Shown here: one piece after another, positions 1 through 12,400 of the stretch
Numbering within the stretch: the first letter of the stretch is position 1
Layout: the number at the start of each line of letters is the position of its first letter
NCBI GenBank assembly: GCA_023053575.1
Contig: JAKZAP010000004.1
Location: forward strand, 7,235,572-7,299,571
Origin: Branchinecta lynchi
Lineage: Eukaryota > Arthropoda > Branchiopoda > Anostraca > Branchinectidae
Direction: 5' to 3'
Length of the DNA stretch: 64,000 nt
Notes under the pieces: model-generated
What the model saw: the letters and a program-made list of their open reading frames with translations, nothing else
What the model was told of the DNA's origin: nothing
The model's database searches: none
Made by a program: the position numbers and the translations under genes

Positions 1-207
1 TCCAGAAATGCATTTTCTCTTATTCCATTGTTTTTATACTCATAGATACCAATATGGTAAACTACTGGGTGACTCTTAACTAGAATGGTTGTTGCGATTT
101 TTTCGGCTCCCCTGAAGAAGCGTTTTTGACCTGACGATGTCTTTATTTCAGCGCCTGGCGGCACGGATATCGCCGTGCGCGGTGAAATTCGCTATCTATG
201 TGAATTC

Positions 208-587
208 TTAAAGGACCTGTCTTACCTATAATATTAATGCAACCTACTTCCATAATCACACCATATACTTCTGAACCCGGAGATCCCAAGTTCGTACGGT
301 ACATTCTAACCCCTCTAACAAAACCACGCTGATTTTCTCACTTGCCGTGTTTTACTACCTTCGATGTGTATCACGCTGTCGACGGTTGTCTGCGAGAAGT
401 GTTTCCATCAGGAAAACCGGTTATGTAAATTGTTTCCCTGTTTCGCTATAAGTCAACGGGTCTCGGAAAAGGATTAAAACAGCCAAAACCTTGGGTTATT
501 TGTTGAAAGCACAGCATAGTTTTAAAGTATTCAAATATTTTAAAATCCTGTAAGTTGAAGAGTAAATAGTGCGAGGGTTCCTTTTAA
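208..587 (+). mobile_element. MITE family A, copy 1 (TTAA termini)
   Basis: Starts TTAAAGGACCTGTC and ends GGGTTCCTTTTAA. These are inverted termini sharing the TTAA target used by piggyBac-type transposases. The interior contains no coding sequence. Near-identical copies lie at 6262-6638, 17129-17510 and 60770-61145. Confidence 0.8.
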
Positions 588-869
588 CACATATATATTT
601 CTTTGAGTCAAAGGTGAGTTCGTAGATGGCCCCCGTAGCCGTATTTTCCTGCGGAGGACGGGGGCTAAAAATGATGGCGTCTTTTCGGAGTCGACTAGTG
701 TAATTCGATTATACAATAGTAATGTGCATAACATAATAAGATATATAAACGATTACATCACTACTACACACTTCAGATTAGTTTACAGTGGTAAAGCGAG
801 TTCTGTAAAGTATGTCGCCGCACAGTCGAGAATTTCCGAAGATTTTATATGGTAAATTACTCTTGAAAA
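588..869. other. Upstream intron/flank, unassigned
   Basis: Ordinary AT-rich sequence between MITE A copy 1 and the 870-1515 duplication. No exon or repeat was recognised. Confidence 0.4.
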
Positions 870-1515
870 AAATCTTCAAGTTATTCGACCTTTCCATCGT
901 AAATATCCAATATCAGCATATTTTCAGGTTCCTGATGATTTTTGTTTTAAAATTTTTCTCTAGATGTCTTCTGCTTTTGAACGTGGAATTTCGTGTGGCC
1001 AAAAATCCTTGAAAATAGAAAGAACGCTTTAACTTATGTCAACCGTCTGGATTTTTGAAAAAAAAGTTAACTGATATTGAACTTACTCCCATTGAGCCTA
1101 CTTCTGGAGCCGTTGATCCTACTTCCAGAGCCGTTGAGCCTACTTCTGGAAAGTTTTTTATGCACGCTTACGTAACTACCCTGCCAACGACTTATGCACT
1201 TTACGAACGCCGTCTTAGCCGAGGTCTGAGCGTTTTGGCATTGATATCATTGCCTTAATATCTAGTAGCATATTTTCAGTTTCCTGATTTTTTATATTTT
1301 TTTTCAAAATTTTGCTTGGATCTCTTCTTCTGTTGCAATGTGGCATTTTGTGTGGCCAATGATTGTTGAAAATAGAAAAAAATTCCTTAACTTCTGTCAA
1401 CCTTATGAACTTTCCGAACAAATTTAACAGATGTTGAACTTACTACCATTGAGCCTACTTCCGGAAAGTACTTTACGAAAGTTTACACAACCTTGCGAAC
1501 GACTTTATGCGCTTT
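870..1515 (+). repeat. Tandem duplication of about 385 bp
   Basis: GCATATTTTCAG.TTCCTGAT, GTGTGGCCAA and CCATTGAGCCTACTTC occur in the same order in 870-1240 and 1255-1515. The first copy has a three-fold 21-bp expansion (GAGCCTACTTCTGGAGCCGTT, near 1096-1152) seen once in the second. Confidence 0.7.
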
Positions 1516-3741
1516 ATGAACGATGTCTGAGCGGGCCTTTATGTCTTGCCAGACTTCTGAACGTACGATGTGAGTGGGCAGCCACAAGACAAGGGTAGCC
1601 AAAGGCTTTATCATCGTATGACTATGAATGATCAGGTGATGACGAGACCAATCAGCTGATCTGTCTTCCTTGGACCTTCTGAAAGCCGCAATCTTTCGAT
1701 ACCTTCTGATTGATACTTTTATCGTGCTAATAGGCTGTTAATATACTATGATGAGGTTCTTTTAAAGATACAGAGATGATTGATTTTTTTGATGTGGTTA
1801 ATGGAGGAGGGGTTGGGCCGACCTGCGACCAGCAATCGCGTTAAATAGCCTTCGCGCATGCCGAAGGAAAAATAATGTGTCTATGTTGAATAAACGAAAT
1901 TATTCTTTTCTCTGTAAAGCCATTGGCTTGTGGTTACCTCCTGAGTCGCTCAGCATAAACTCGCTCAGGATAATAGTCGCTCTAGGTCTGGCGTAAACGA
2001 AAACTAATCCATTAAAAGGAATAACATAGCCTGAATGTCTAATGAAAGTGTCTAATGCGATATCGTTAAGAAAATGGGCAATCTGGGCCCAATGGGCCCT
2101 GAACCAAGTGGGGGTTTGATTTTGGGCCCGCAAAAAGCAAAAAGAGACCCCGATGCTCACAAACCTACCAAGCTTCAACTTATTGATTCCTGTCAAACGA
2201 ACTTTACTTCTGGGCTATACCTGGGCCATACCCACCAACCATAAAACTCCAACCTAAAATGAGTCAAATTTTCTTGTTTCCGAGCGGAAAAAGCCTAAGG
2301 TCCTTCACGCAAACTTGTTGCGCAAGTATGACCCACCCAAGTACTCGCTGTGTTCAACTGTGCTACCTGTCGATCGAGAGCAAGATTTTGACAGACGCCC
2401 TCAGGTCAGAATAGCAACTTTATAAAAGAAGAACGGAATGCAGGGAAGGGAAAGGGTAGAAATCTGAGCTCCTGGCTAGGTTGAAAACCTAAAGGATTCC
2501 CCGGAAAGGTCAAGAGCACTGGATTTCGTTCTCAGTTTTTTAATCGATAATCTGTCCCTCAGAGTGCTTATAAAAAATGCATCTATTCAAAAGAGTGACA
2601 CTTAGCTTTTGAATATGCTCACCATCTGGCGTGTAGTAAAAAGAAAAGGAGTGACGGATGTGCTACACGTCCTTGGGGTTTGGAATCAGAAGTGCTAGCG
2701 GTCCCTCATTATGATCATCAAGTATTATAGAAGCCCGCACTAACTGTATCAGTTAATGATAAGGTTGCATGGTCATTTTGCTTATAGTTGGAGACTTAAC
2801 AAATGCTTTTTATCTGCCAAAACTCATATAAGTGTAATGCAATTTTCATAAAAACGAGCAGTGGCAGTTTTGAAAAACTTCGTATTTGATTAACTGTGCC
2901 AGCTAATACTGAGGTTGCGTTTGATTTTGTTCAAGATAATAGCAGGGATCCATAAATTTCCTGTAATGTTAAAACTTAACAGGAAATTTATGGGTCCGTG
3001 ATAATAGTTAGGGACAGGCTAATTTGAAACTTATGGTCATCCATCCGATATGTGACGCCTCGGACAGCGCTATGAACGGCCCCGAGAGCAGCATTCTAAA
3101 AAATCATCTGTGAATAATTAGCAATGGCATATTTGTGATTTCTAGATTCGAACCTCTAAACAATTATTGCTTGCTAAAAGATGTTGATGTCTTCTTTCAT
3201 TTTGTTTTCTGTCTTCATCGAAATGGGTCGCTATTGAGGACAGGAATATTTCAGACCAAAAATTTGTTCTCCCCCTGACGGTTACCCACAACCAGAGCAG
3301 AGCAGAGTTATTTTGCTCTGCCCACAACAGAGTAGATGGTGGAGTTGAGTGAAGCAAGAATTTAGGATATGATCAGGATTAAGATACGGAGTTTAAAGCA
3401 TTGTTCAAATAGAAATAATAAGGTGGAATACGGCGTGTAGAGATTCATCTTTTCCTCGGGACGCTATGTAATAAGCTATATAAGGAGAAATGCCCTAGTT
3501 GTACTTGGTCTTATACAGAGCCAATCAGATCGCTTGGTTATGCTCCGCCAGCGGTCCGAGTAAGAGCAGCGACGCTAGGGTTGCCAGTGTTGCCACAGGG
3601 AGCACAAAAGTGCACTTTGTTTGAAGTAGAAACAACAACTTTACTTCGAATGAACACGATTTGCTCTGTTACGACTCCTTACTGTTTTCTCGAGGAACAC
3701 TGCTGTCCATACATTAATTTAGTAGTTTTGTTTACAACATA
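1516..3741. other. Upstream intron/flank, unassigned
   Basis: No supported gene. The 98- and 71-codon - strand frames lack splice context or recognisable motifs. The inverted repeat at 2945-2997 is the only structure seen. Confidence 0.4.
2945..2997. repeat. Inverted repeat, 14-bp perfect stem core
   Basis: CATAAATTTCCTGT and ACAGGAAATTTATG pair perfectly across a loop of about 14 nt, with outer GG.A.CC bases also pairing. It could form a hairpin or mark a small foldback. Confidence 0.7.
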
Positions 3742-3936
3742 GTTGCGTTTTTGCGGAAACGGTACCATGGTATCTGCTACCACGGTAAGTGGATCTTCAG
3801 TTGTTCATTTTTGCAGTTATATTTAGATACAACGGTAACTGCGAAAACGATTTAGACCGTGTCATCAGATACCACGGTAACTGCGGAAACGACTTTTGAC
3901 CGTGGTATCGATACCATAGTATCTGCAAAAACGTTA
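3742..3936. mobile_element. MITE family C, copy 1 (TA target)
   Basis: Lies between TA dinucleotides. Left end GTTGCGTTTTTGCGG, right end TGCAAAAACGTTAC. The interior is built of palindromic TACCACGGTA / TACCATGGTA blocks. Same family as 5949-6255 and 51597-51934. Confidence 0.75.
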
Positions 3937-4045
3937 CTAATGGTCGTCAAATTGTACTTGTGCACTTCGAGTAATAATAACAACACCTTTTCTAATCTTT
4001 AGAAGCTAGACAAACTGTATCATTGTGGCAACACGAACGTCGCAC

Positions 4046-4905
4046 AGATAACAAGAGCTGAAAGCTCATATGACACTTGTAAGAACAGTTAGCATGTTTG
4101 TCAGATACTGTTTGCAGTTTTCAAGGCTGGATCTCTCTCCCGATATTCATTTCATCAGAAAATGGGCTTGATCCAGTAACTCTGCAATGGATATACCACT
4201 CATTGACAACTGTTTCTTCCTCCAAACGATGATCGGATCGGGAGAGGGACTATTTTTAAGCCAATCTGATAGAGTCCCTAACATGCCTGCTAAATTTCAC
4301 GGTCATAGCACATCTGGAAGTACCCTAACTCGTGACCATCAGAACTGTGGGAAAAACCCTGCAACTCCCTCCCCCCCCCCCCCCCCCTGTGATACGACCC
4401 GGTCCTCTTTTGTCAATAATGTATTTACGGCTTATGCTTGTTCTTCCCTCCAAGTCCCATCCCGATCTCTCGACTCTAAGTGTTTCACGAGATTTCCAGC
4501 ACCCCTCTCCAGCCCCCCCCCCCCCAAGTTATCGGATCCGTTCCAGACATGAAATTGATCATCTCAGACACTTGTTCTTTACACTTGACAAGTTTCATGC
4601 ACGTCGGATCGCCCGTTCCAAAGTTATACATTTAATCGTCCTAGCTTATGTGGAAGCGTTTTACGAGATTTCCGGTCCCCCCCCCCCCCTCCAGCCGCCC
4701 AGTTATTGGATCTGGTCCAGATTTGAAACTTAGTATCTGAAGCACTTGTTCTTGACATGTGTCAAGTTTCATGCATCTCCTATTACCGGTTCTAAAGTTA
4801 TGCATGTTACTAGTTTTCGGATTTCCCATCCCTCTACTCCGAAGCACTTGTTCTTGACGCATCTCAATCCTTAAAGTTCAATGGGCACATCAAACTACCC
4901 CAATC
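4046..4905 (+). mobile_element. G element, copy 1
   Basis: Begins ACAAGAGCTGAAAGCTCATA. It holds decayed units containing poly-C tracts (4371-4387, 4510-4525, 4677-4690) and GGATCCG/GACTTG words shared with 33.6-34.6 kb and 57-58.4 kb. The 121- and 133-codon frames here are low-complexity. Confidence 0.6.
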
Positions 4906-5684
4906 CCACTCTGTAACAACCTAGGAACAGTGCTTACCCCCTAGATCAGCAGCTTTTTCAACAGTTTCCTCTCTGTGATATTTCAAAGCGTAATTTTTCG
5001 GGCCAGTACATGCTCAATTTACTAGCTTGGACAAAGATAAAAGTGATGTTTCTTATAATACTTGGTAGATCTTTAATTTATGCAAGAATCAGCTTGTACA
5101 ATTCAGATTTGAATATGTTATTTGTTTTTGAATGATTTTTGTAGCTATGTTATTTTGTATAATCTTCTTGCATATTTTGGTACATTTTATAAAGCAAGGT
5201 AATCAAGCTTCACAACACTATTCCACAAACAAAAACTTTTAATAGGCACTTTAAGCCATGGAACTTCTGATGAAACACTAGGTACTCTGCATCTGCGGCT
5301 TGACTTTGTTGACATCTCAAATATATCCTTTTCTATCAAGCATTGCTGGGAGCTTTTGAATTTCCTGCCACTATATCCCAGCTCCTAAGATTTGGATCAC
5401 CGAAATGCCAGAGAGGTAAAGACAAGGGATAACAAGAAAACGGCCCATTTTCGTAGCGCCTTCTAAAGGAAGTCGGAAATGTTTATTTGTGAAGCATTTA
5501 ATACAAAGTAAAGCATTAGAAGTGTCCATTGTTCTTTAAACTGTAAGTGTTCCTATATTCGTATCTCAATACAAGCTCGAATGGCGCTTCATGCCAGCGT
5601 GTGGGGCTTCCATGAAAGAGGTCGTTGGATCTATACCACATATAGACTCTTTGCTTTTTGATCCCCTTTTGCTACGGTACGCTT

Positions 5685-5858
5685 GTTCGGGGAAGTGATT
5701 ATGTGTAAGTTAATCTGGTCGGGTCCCTGATATGCCTGCCAAGTTTCATCGTCCTAACTTATGCAGAAGTGCCCAAACTAGCAAAACCGGGACAGACAGA
5801 CAGAACGACAAAAATTACGATCGCTATATGGCACTTGAGTATGCTCAAGTCCCATAAA
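5685..5858 (+). mobile_element. G element end fragment
   Basis: GATATGCCTGCCAAGTTTCA, a GACAGACAGA microsatellite, then ATCGCTATATGGCACTTGAG and its partial inverse CTCAAGTCCCATA. Confidence 0.55.
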
Positions 5859-5948
5859 AAACTTTGACTTTCAGTTTGAACAAGGGTGTATAATAGGACG
5901 TAAACATAAAGCATAGCGCTATGCAGCTTACTATACCTATGAACAACA

Positions 5949-6255
5949 GTTGCGTTTTTGCAGATACCATGGTCTAAAGTCTCGCTGTTACTGTGACATC
6001 TGATATCACGGTCAAAAGTCGTTTTTGCAGTTATCGTGGTATCTGATGTTCAGATACCACGGTCCGACCGTGGTATCTGAAAAAGTCATCTCACTTTCAC
6101 CATTACCAACAATAGAGCCTAGGATTTTGTCAAATTGGTGGGTTGGAACTGATGTGATGTGAGTGGATATCAGTTTCTAGATACCACAGTAATCGCAAAA
6201 ACGACTAATCCATTTACCGTGGTAATAGATACCATGGTAACTGCAATAACGCAAC
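5949..6255. mobile_element. MITE family C, copy 2
   Basis: Left end GTTGCGTTTTTGCAGATACC, right end GGTAACTGCAATAACGCAAC followed by TA. Several ATACCACGG/CCGTGGTAT blocks inside can fold back on each other. Confidence 0.8.
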
Positions 6256-6261
6256 TAATCC

Positions 6262-6638
6262 TTAAAGGACCTGTCTTACCTATGATACTAATGCGACCTA
6301 CTTGCATATCACTCCATATATTTCTAAACCAGGAGACCCTAAATTCGTACGGTACATTCTAACCCCTCTAACAAGACCACGCTGATTTTCTCACTTGCCT
6401 TGCTATGCTACCTTCGATCTGTATTACGCTGTCGACGGTAGTCTGTGAGTAGTTTTTCCATCAGAAAAAATGGTTTTGTAAATTGTTTCCCTGTTTTCGC
6501 TAAAAGTCAGCGGGTCTCGGAAACGGCCTAAACAGCCAAAACCGTGGGTTATCTGTTGAAAAAACTGCCTAGTTTTAAAGTATTCAAATATATTAAAATA
6601 CAGTAAGCAGAAGAGTGAATAGTGCGAGGGTCCTTTAA
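6262..6638 (+). mobile_element. MITE family A, copy 2
   Basis: TTAAAGGACCTGTCTTACC at the left and GAGGGTCCTTTAA at the right, same interior as copy 1. It lies directly after a C-family MITE (5949-6255), with only a few bases between. Confidence 0.85.
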
Positions 6639-6904
6639 GACTTTACAGAAATGATGCCGCCGGCTCTGGTTGCAGCGTTTAAATGAACAACCTAAGCAAT
6701 GACTCATGCTGACAGCTATCCGGAAGCAGTTCGGGTTTCATTCCCATCCCTTGTTTAAAGAAGGGTATCCGTTTTCACGAGGGTAATAAATATTGGGAGG
6801 GGGGATAGATCGTAAGTGGGGGTGTAATTTCTTATGGACGGCTGATAGTTGTAAGAAGACGCGTCAGACTCAAAAGTTAATTACTTTTTGGAGGGTATAT
6901 AGCG

Positions 6905-7195
6905 TTTTTCCACCTAACTTACCATGGTTACTACCTATGACGTCACGAGTTTTGGCTTTTTGGTGTCAAGGCTGGAACGCATTTTTCTGTTTTCGCCAAA
7001 ATGTCACTCGATGGGGTAATCCAGCCAGTCACGTTACAGAGATCCGTAGTTACCACGCTTACTACGCTCCCGAGCATGGTAAACAAATAGTTACTATTTC
7101 GATCGTTGGAACGCTCAGCCGAGCGCTCAGCGTAGTGACGTTTCGTGAGGTTGGAACTGAAATAGTAATTAATAGTTACTATTGTTAAAAGGGGG
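6905..7195. mobile_element. MITE family F, copy 1
   Basis: Contains the shared block CCAGCCAGTCACGTTACAGA ... ACCACGCTTACTACGCTCCC, with decayed ends (TTTTTCCACCTAACTTACC). The 131-codon frame across it (6793-7188) is MITE sequence. Confidence 0.7.
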
Positions 7196-8757
7196 AAAAA
7201 AGCTCTAAAATAGTTTTCGAATCTACTTTAAAGTTTAACTGAAAAAGGCAGAGATGGGACAGTCTTGTTACCCCTCACTTATTCACTTTAAGAGGCTTGA
7301 AGACCCGATGAAAATGCGTTACTTCGTTGCTACGCTATTAACGAATAATCAGTTTTCAAATAGTGGAATTTCGCTGTCAAATTTGTGGTATTACCTGTGT
7401 CGTATGCTTGACTAAAAAAGATTTATGAAATTTCTTTGTTCAGGCACTAAGTAGTCTTCACCAAACTTAACACTGCCGACTGAAAAGCCGCGTGTGTGTT
7501 CAGATTCAAACATTCCGCGTCATAGTAGAATTTGCGCTGTGGGGACAGCCGTAGGTAATCTTGACCTCACTACTAGGGCAGATAGTTGAAAATAAAAAAA
7601 TCTCCTAGCAGAATCCAAATAACTCAATGTATTCAGCTAAATGACACAAAAATAGGTTTGCTTTTCAGTTAAACTTTAAGGTTTTGGGCGAAAAAGTAAG
7701 TGTTAAATTTTGTTTAGTAGGAATTTAAAATATTTGAAGGATAAATTTATAATAAGTTTATATTTTTATATTTAGTGATTAGGGGGAAGAACAGTGAATG
7801 TAATATGGGTTTTAATTTTAAAAGTTAGGTGACGTAAATAGTTTAAAAGGGGGTAAAAATAGATTAAAATTAACATCACTGAGGGATGGAGGAGTAGCCA
7901 CAAAAAGTACGGGAAATGATTTTCATTGTTTTATATAAATAATATAAAAATAAGTTAAATTAGAAAAAAAAAAAAAAAAAAAGGTTCCTTGCTTTGCATT
8001 TTGCTTTTATAAACCTTTTTAGGGGACAAAGAATATTATCAAGATGAAAAACTGAAGAGCCAACATTAAAGATCTGGGTCAAATGGCGTCTCTGTTAATT
8101 GCCTGACGACTCACATATTTGTCGTGAAGATGTCACTTTTTCGTCATTCGTAGCTGACAAATATCGACCGTTTTGCATGTGCATTTAGCGACATAGTGTC
8201 AGAATTTGAATTGGAGACGTCAGATGTCAAAAAGTTGTCGGCTTTAGCAAAAGAAATCACATCTGGCGCTGCATTCGTATTATAACACATTGCCAACGAT
8301 GATGCCTAAAAGTCTTAGGGGCCCAAAACATCTAAACCAGAATTCTTTCTACCATCTTTCACCATTCTTCAGGACAAGTCATTAGGGAGCATAGTAAGTT
8401 GTAAGGGATAGGTTGTGGGCTTACCCCCACGTCCGTATCCAGGAACTTTTCGACATAGATCAGGGTTTAAAGCCTATAAGAAACGATTTATTTTTTAGGT
8501 TTCGGGGGGGGGGGGGGGAGCCCCCGCTCAGGTTTGGGTTTATATATAGACTTGATTCCTTACTTAGCCCCCCCCCCCCCCGCCTCAGGTTTGAGGTTTA
8601 CATATAGCCTTACTTCCTTACCTATATAGGCAACAGATAATAATTAGCAGATAACTTTTAGCTTATAATATATAGATGGCGTTTTGTGCAAGGGACTTCT
8701 ACCGTGACAAATCAGCCAGAAACAACTTTTGAATTTGATTTTATTAGAAGTCTAGAA
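7196..8757. other. AT-rich unassigned stretch
   Basis: Contains an A run at 7962-7982, and a block at 8420-8610 (GTATCCAGGAA.TT...ACATAGATC with G and C runs) related to 25140-25270. No exon was recognised. Confidence 0.45.
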
Positions 8758-9036
8758 TCGTGTTCCACCCTCCTAACAATAGTATCTATTAGTTAATATT
8801 TTCGTTCCAACCTCGTAAACAGTTACAACGCTGACCGTTCGAATCTTTTCGAGATAGTAACTATTTGCTCATGCTCGGGAGCGTAGTAAGCGTGGTAACT
8901 ACGCATCTCTGTAACGTGATTGGTCGGATTCGCCCGTGGCATGATATTATGCTGGAAAACAGAAAATTCGTTCCAGCTTTAATGGCAAAAAGCCAGAATT
9001 CGTGACGTCATCCGTAGTAACTACGGTAAGTAGGGA
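8758..9036. mobile_element. MITE family F, copy 2
   Basis: TCGTGTTCCACCCTCCTAAC at the left, CGGTAAGTAGGGAGGAACA at the right. It is inverted relative to copy 1 and ends about 210 bp before exon 1. Confidence 0.75.
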
Positions 9037-9245
9037 GGAACAGGCTTCAATGTCAGAGTCACGTAGACATACTAGGACCCACCTGGCGGGGACTCATGGT
9101 GAAAACCAATATATCTGCCTCGTAAGCACAGGTCCTGGCTTCAAATTCGGCAGAGGAACATTTTGTTTTTCAGTTCACTGCCCTTAAAAATAGTTAGTAG
9201 CATTAAATAATGCTAGTGTATTATTATTATATTTCTTTGTTTCAG

Positions 9246-9440
9246 GCCTACGAGTGGGGGGTCGAAGCAATGCGGCTGGTGACGCGGCTGAAAATCGATA
9301 CATTTTCTTCAACCTCGTTTACCCTCGCTGCGTTGCTGATAGAACAGGCGGAGGGATTCATCCAGAGCCAACCTGATTTGGAGGAAGTTATAGAAACGGC
9401 AAGCCGGCTTGGGAATTCTAAGCTTGTGGACCAGTTCAAG
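9246..9440 (+). CDS. Exon 1 in window: spectrin-like helical segment
   Basis: Acceptor tttgtttcag precedes GCC TAC GAG; donor gtaatt follows AAG. The exon has 65 codons, phase 0 at both ends. It encodes an amphipathic helical stretch (AYEWGVEAMRLVTRLKID ... SRLGNSKLVDQFK) with the spacing of a spectrin-type repeat, as expected N-terminal to the DH domain in PLEKHG4 proteins. It begins inside the protein, since it has a good acceptor and no initiator, so at least one coding exon lies upstream. No convincing upstream exon was found in 1-9245, although a very short exon could be missed. Confidence 0.8.
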
Positions 9441-12400
9441 GTAATTGTACAAGCTCTGGTGATGAGCTCGTCTCGCTGTATCGATGGAAAGAGTTGCCTT
9501 GCCCTGATAATTGGTGGCAAAGCAAAAAGCAAACTTTCGCATCCAAACTATTAAAGGACCTCTCTTGGTTGTTCTTCCTTTCATATCCTCCCTACCTCCC
9601 TTTTGAAATTATAAGATTCTAAAATCCCCGCCTTCCGACAATGTTTCGTTTTGTTTGTGTGTAATTTTCAGCGCTTTTTTTTCAGTCTATCCGAGTTTTT
9701 TCAGTCACGCAGCACAAACTTGCAGCAAGCTTAAGGTTCTCCGACAACTCTTTCCCATATAAGAACACGAGAATCTGCTAAGTATTGTTTTCTGTTTTCG
9801 AAGGCATGGTAGACCATCAGGTGTATTTTCTGTTTTGGGGCTTCTTTTATTTTGACTGGTTTTCCCTTTTTTTTTAACCACTGGGCGTTCAATTTGAAAT
9901 ATTTTGCGCCCGGCCGACGCGTCCTAGAATGGGAAGGATGGATAGAGCTGGCAAGCGCTAACAAGAAAATTCCTAAGTCAATGTGGGAAGTATAAGCGAA
10001 AAACGGTAATTCTGAGCCATTTCTTCGTGATAAGATCATTTCTAGTAAGAGTTGTGCTTTAAAGTTCTTGTAGTGCATCTCCTGATTCAATTCCGTCAGC
10101 CAGAAGGATAATAGCCTACAGGGACACTTTTTTTGGAGTAAGGGTTTGGTTTCTGATCACAGGTCACACCCTTCTAACGCAAGCTAAACCTTTCAGAACT
10201 CGTTCACTGCTCGACCTAAAGAGCTTTCTCGCCAATTTATTTATGACCTGCTTGTTAGGCACAGCAGATTACTACAAAAACAAAGTAAAATGTGTGGATG
10301 AAACACTAAACAGAACAAAGTAATTAAAAATGTAGGTGTTCTTTAAATACGCTCTAAACACGGTGACACAAAATTTTGACATGCACTAAACGAGTTTTTG
10401 GGATCCCAAAACGTAAGTGGAGGGATACCTATGACATCGCAAAAGTTGTCCGTCTGTCCGTCCGTCCGTCCGTCTGTAAGCACGATAACTCTCGAAGGGA
10501 ATGAGATATTTTCATGAAACTTGGTGAGAAGGTTCGTTGGGTCGTCGGACCAGTCAAGTTCGTAGATGGGCTTTGTAGCTCTACATTTAGGGGTGGGGGA
10601 GGGGATTGAAATTAAGGGACAAACAAAATATTTTGAAACAGCTAACGTGATAGTCGATTATGGGGTAAGAAGACATGCTGAACACGATGGTGAAAACCAT
10701 TTTGTCATCGGACAAGTAGTTCGCCCGGAATCCGGCCAAAACCGGAAAGTTTGTTGAAAGTAAAAGTTTTATTTGAAGTTGATTAGATGTTCGATTTAGG
10801 GGTAGGAAGACATGCTGAAGACGATGGTGAAAATTATTTTCTCGACGGACAAGTATTTCGCCCGGAATCCGGCCCAAACCGGAAAGTTTGTTGAAAGTAA
10901 AAGTTTTATTTGAAATTGATTAGATGTTCGATTTAGGGGTAGGAAGACATGCTGAAGACGATGGTGAAAACTATTTTCTCGATGGACAAGTATTTCGCCC
11001 GGAATCCGGCCCAAACCGGAAAGTTTGTTGAAAGTAAAAGTTTTATTTGAAGTTGATTAAATGTTCGATTTAGAGGTAGGGAGACATGCTGAAGACGATG
11101 GTGACAACTATTTTCTCGACGGACAAGTATTTCGACCGGAATCCGGCCCAAACCGGAAAGTTTGTCAAAATTAAAAGTTTAATTTGGAGTTGATTGGATG
11201 TTCGATTTAGGGCAAGAAGACATGCTGAACACTTATGTGAAAACAAGTTTCTACCCGGACATGTAGTTCGTCCGGAATCCGGACAAAACCGGAAAACTGT
11301 TGGAAGTCAAAGTTTTATTTCTAGTTGATTAGATAAGCGATTTAGGGGTAAGAAGAGATGCTGAGTCCCTGTGTGACAATCGTATTTTACCCGGACATAT
11401 AGTTCGACCGGAATCCGGCTGGAATCGGAAAATTTGTTATAAGCTAAATTTCTATTTGAAGTTGATTAGATGTTCATTACTGGGGAAAGAAGATACCCTG
11501 ATTTCGTCTTTGAGCTTTCTTTTTTCGCCGGACAAGTAGTTCTGGAGTTCGGCCGGAACCGGGAAATTGGCAGAAGTGGCAGGAAGTTTTCGTCAAAACA
11601 GATATGACTTATAGGGGTAAACACACATGCTGAATCCAAATCTGAACTTGGTTTTCTCAGGTGATTAGCTATTTGGCCTTAATCTGTTTCTGAATTTTAA
11701 TTGTAAAAATGTTCAAGGAGTCTGGCGAAGACTGGATCTGGCTAAGACAAGACCCAGTTGTCTGGATCAGATATTGAATTTTTGGGATCCCATCGAAACC
11801 TTTGGTCTTGTTGAAAAAGACAGTCGATGACAGTTGAAGGAGCAAAAACGAGGTCGAATCCAGAAATTTGTTTTCTCAACGCTCGACTTTTTCGTTCGGC
11901 TACAAATTATGACTGAGCCGCGCGAAAATCTGGACTGCGAAAAAGACGCCTGAGCAAAAATGCCGCGGAGAACGCGTGTGGTCCGTCCTCTTTGTTTGCC
12001 ACTTAGCCTTTTACATCAACCCTCTGCGCGTGCTAGAGGTCAAATCATATATGCAGCGTTGTTGACAGATTGAGAACGAAGACTAATGTGCCGAGAGAAA
12101 TTCAAATTCCTCGCCTTTTACGTCCTAAGAGTTAGTCACCGGCCGAAAAACTTAAAGATCCAGAGAACTGCGAGGGGTTGCGCACTGGCCGATTTCGTGT
12201 ACACCATGAGGCAGAGGCAGATGAGGCACGTGAGGCAGGCATGAGGCACGTGAGGCAGACATGAGGCACGTGAGGCAGACATGAGGCACGTGAGGCAGGC
12301 ATGATGCACGTGAGGCAGGCATGAGGCACATGAGGCAGGCATGAGGCACGTGAGGCAGACATGAGGCACGTGAGGCAGACACGATGAAAATATAACTTGC

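Noticed and set aside
4187..4733. 121- and 133-codon proline-rich frames
   Set aside because: Created by poly-C tracts in G-element units.
10587..11151. Three - strand frames starting MGRIPGEILV or MGRIPVEILV
   Set aside because: They repeat every 137 bp because they are D-element units; the same peptide recurs in other D copies with frameshifts.
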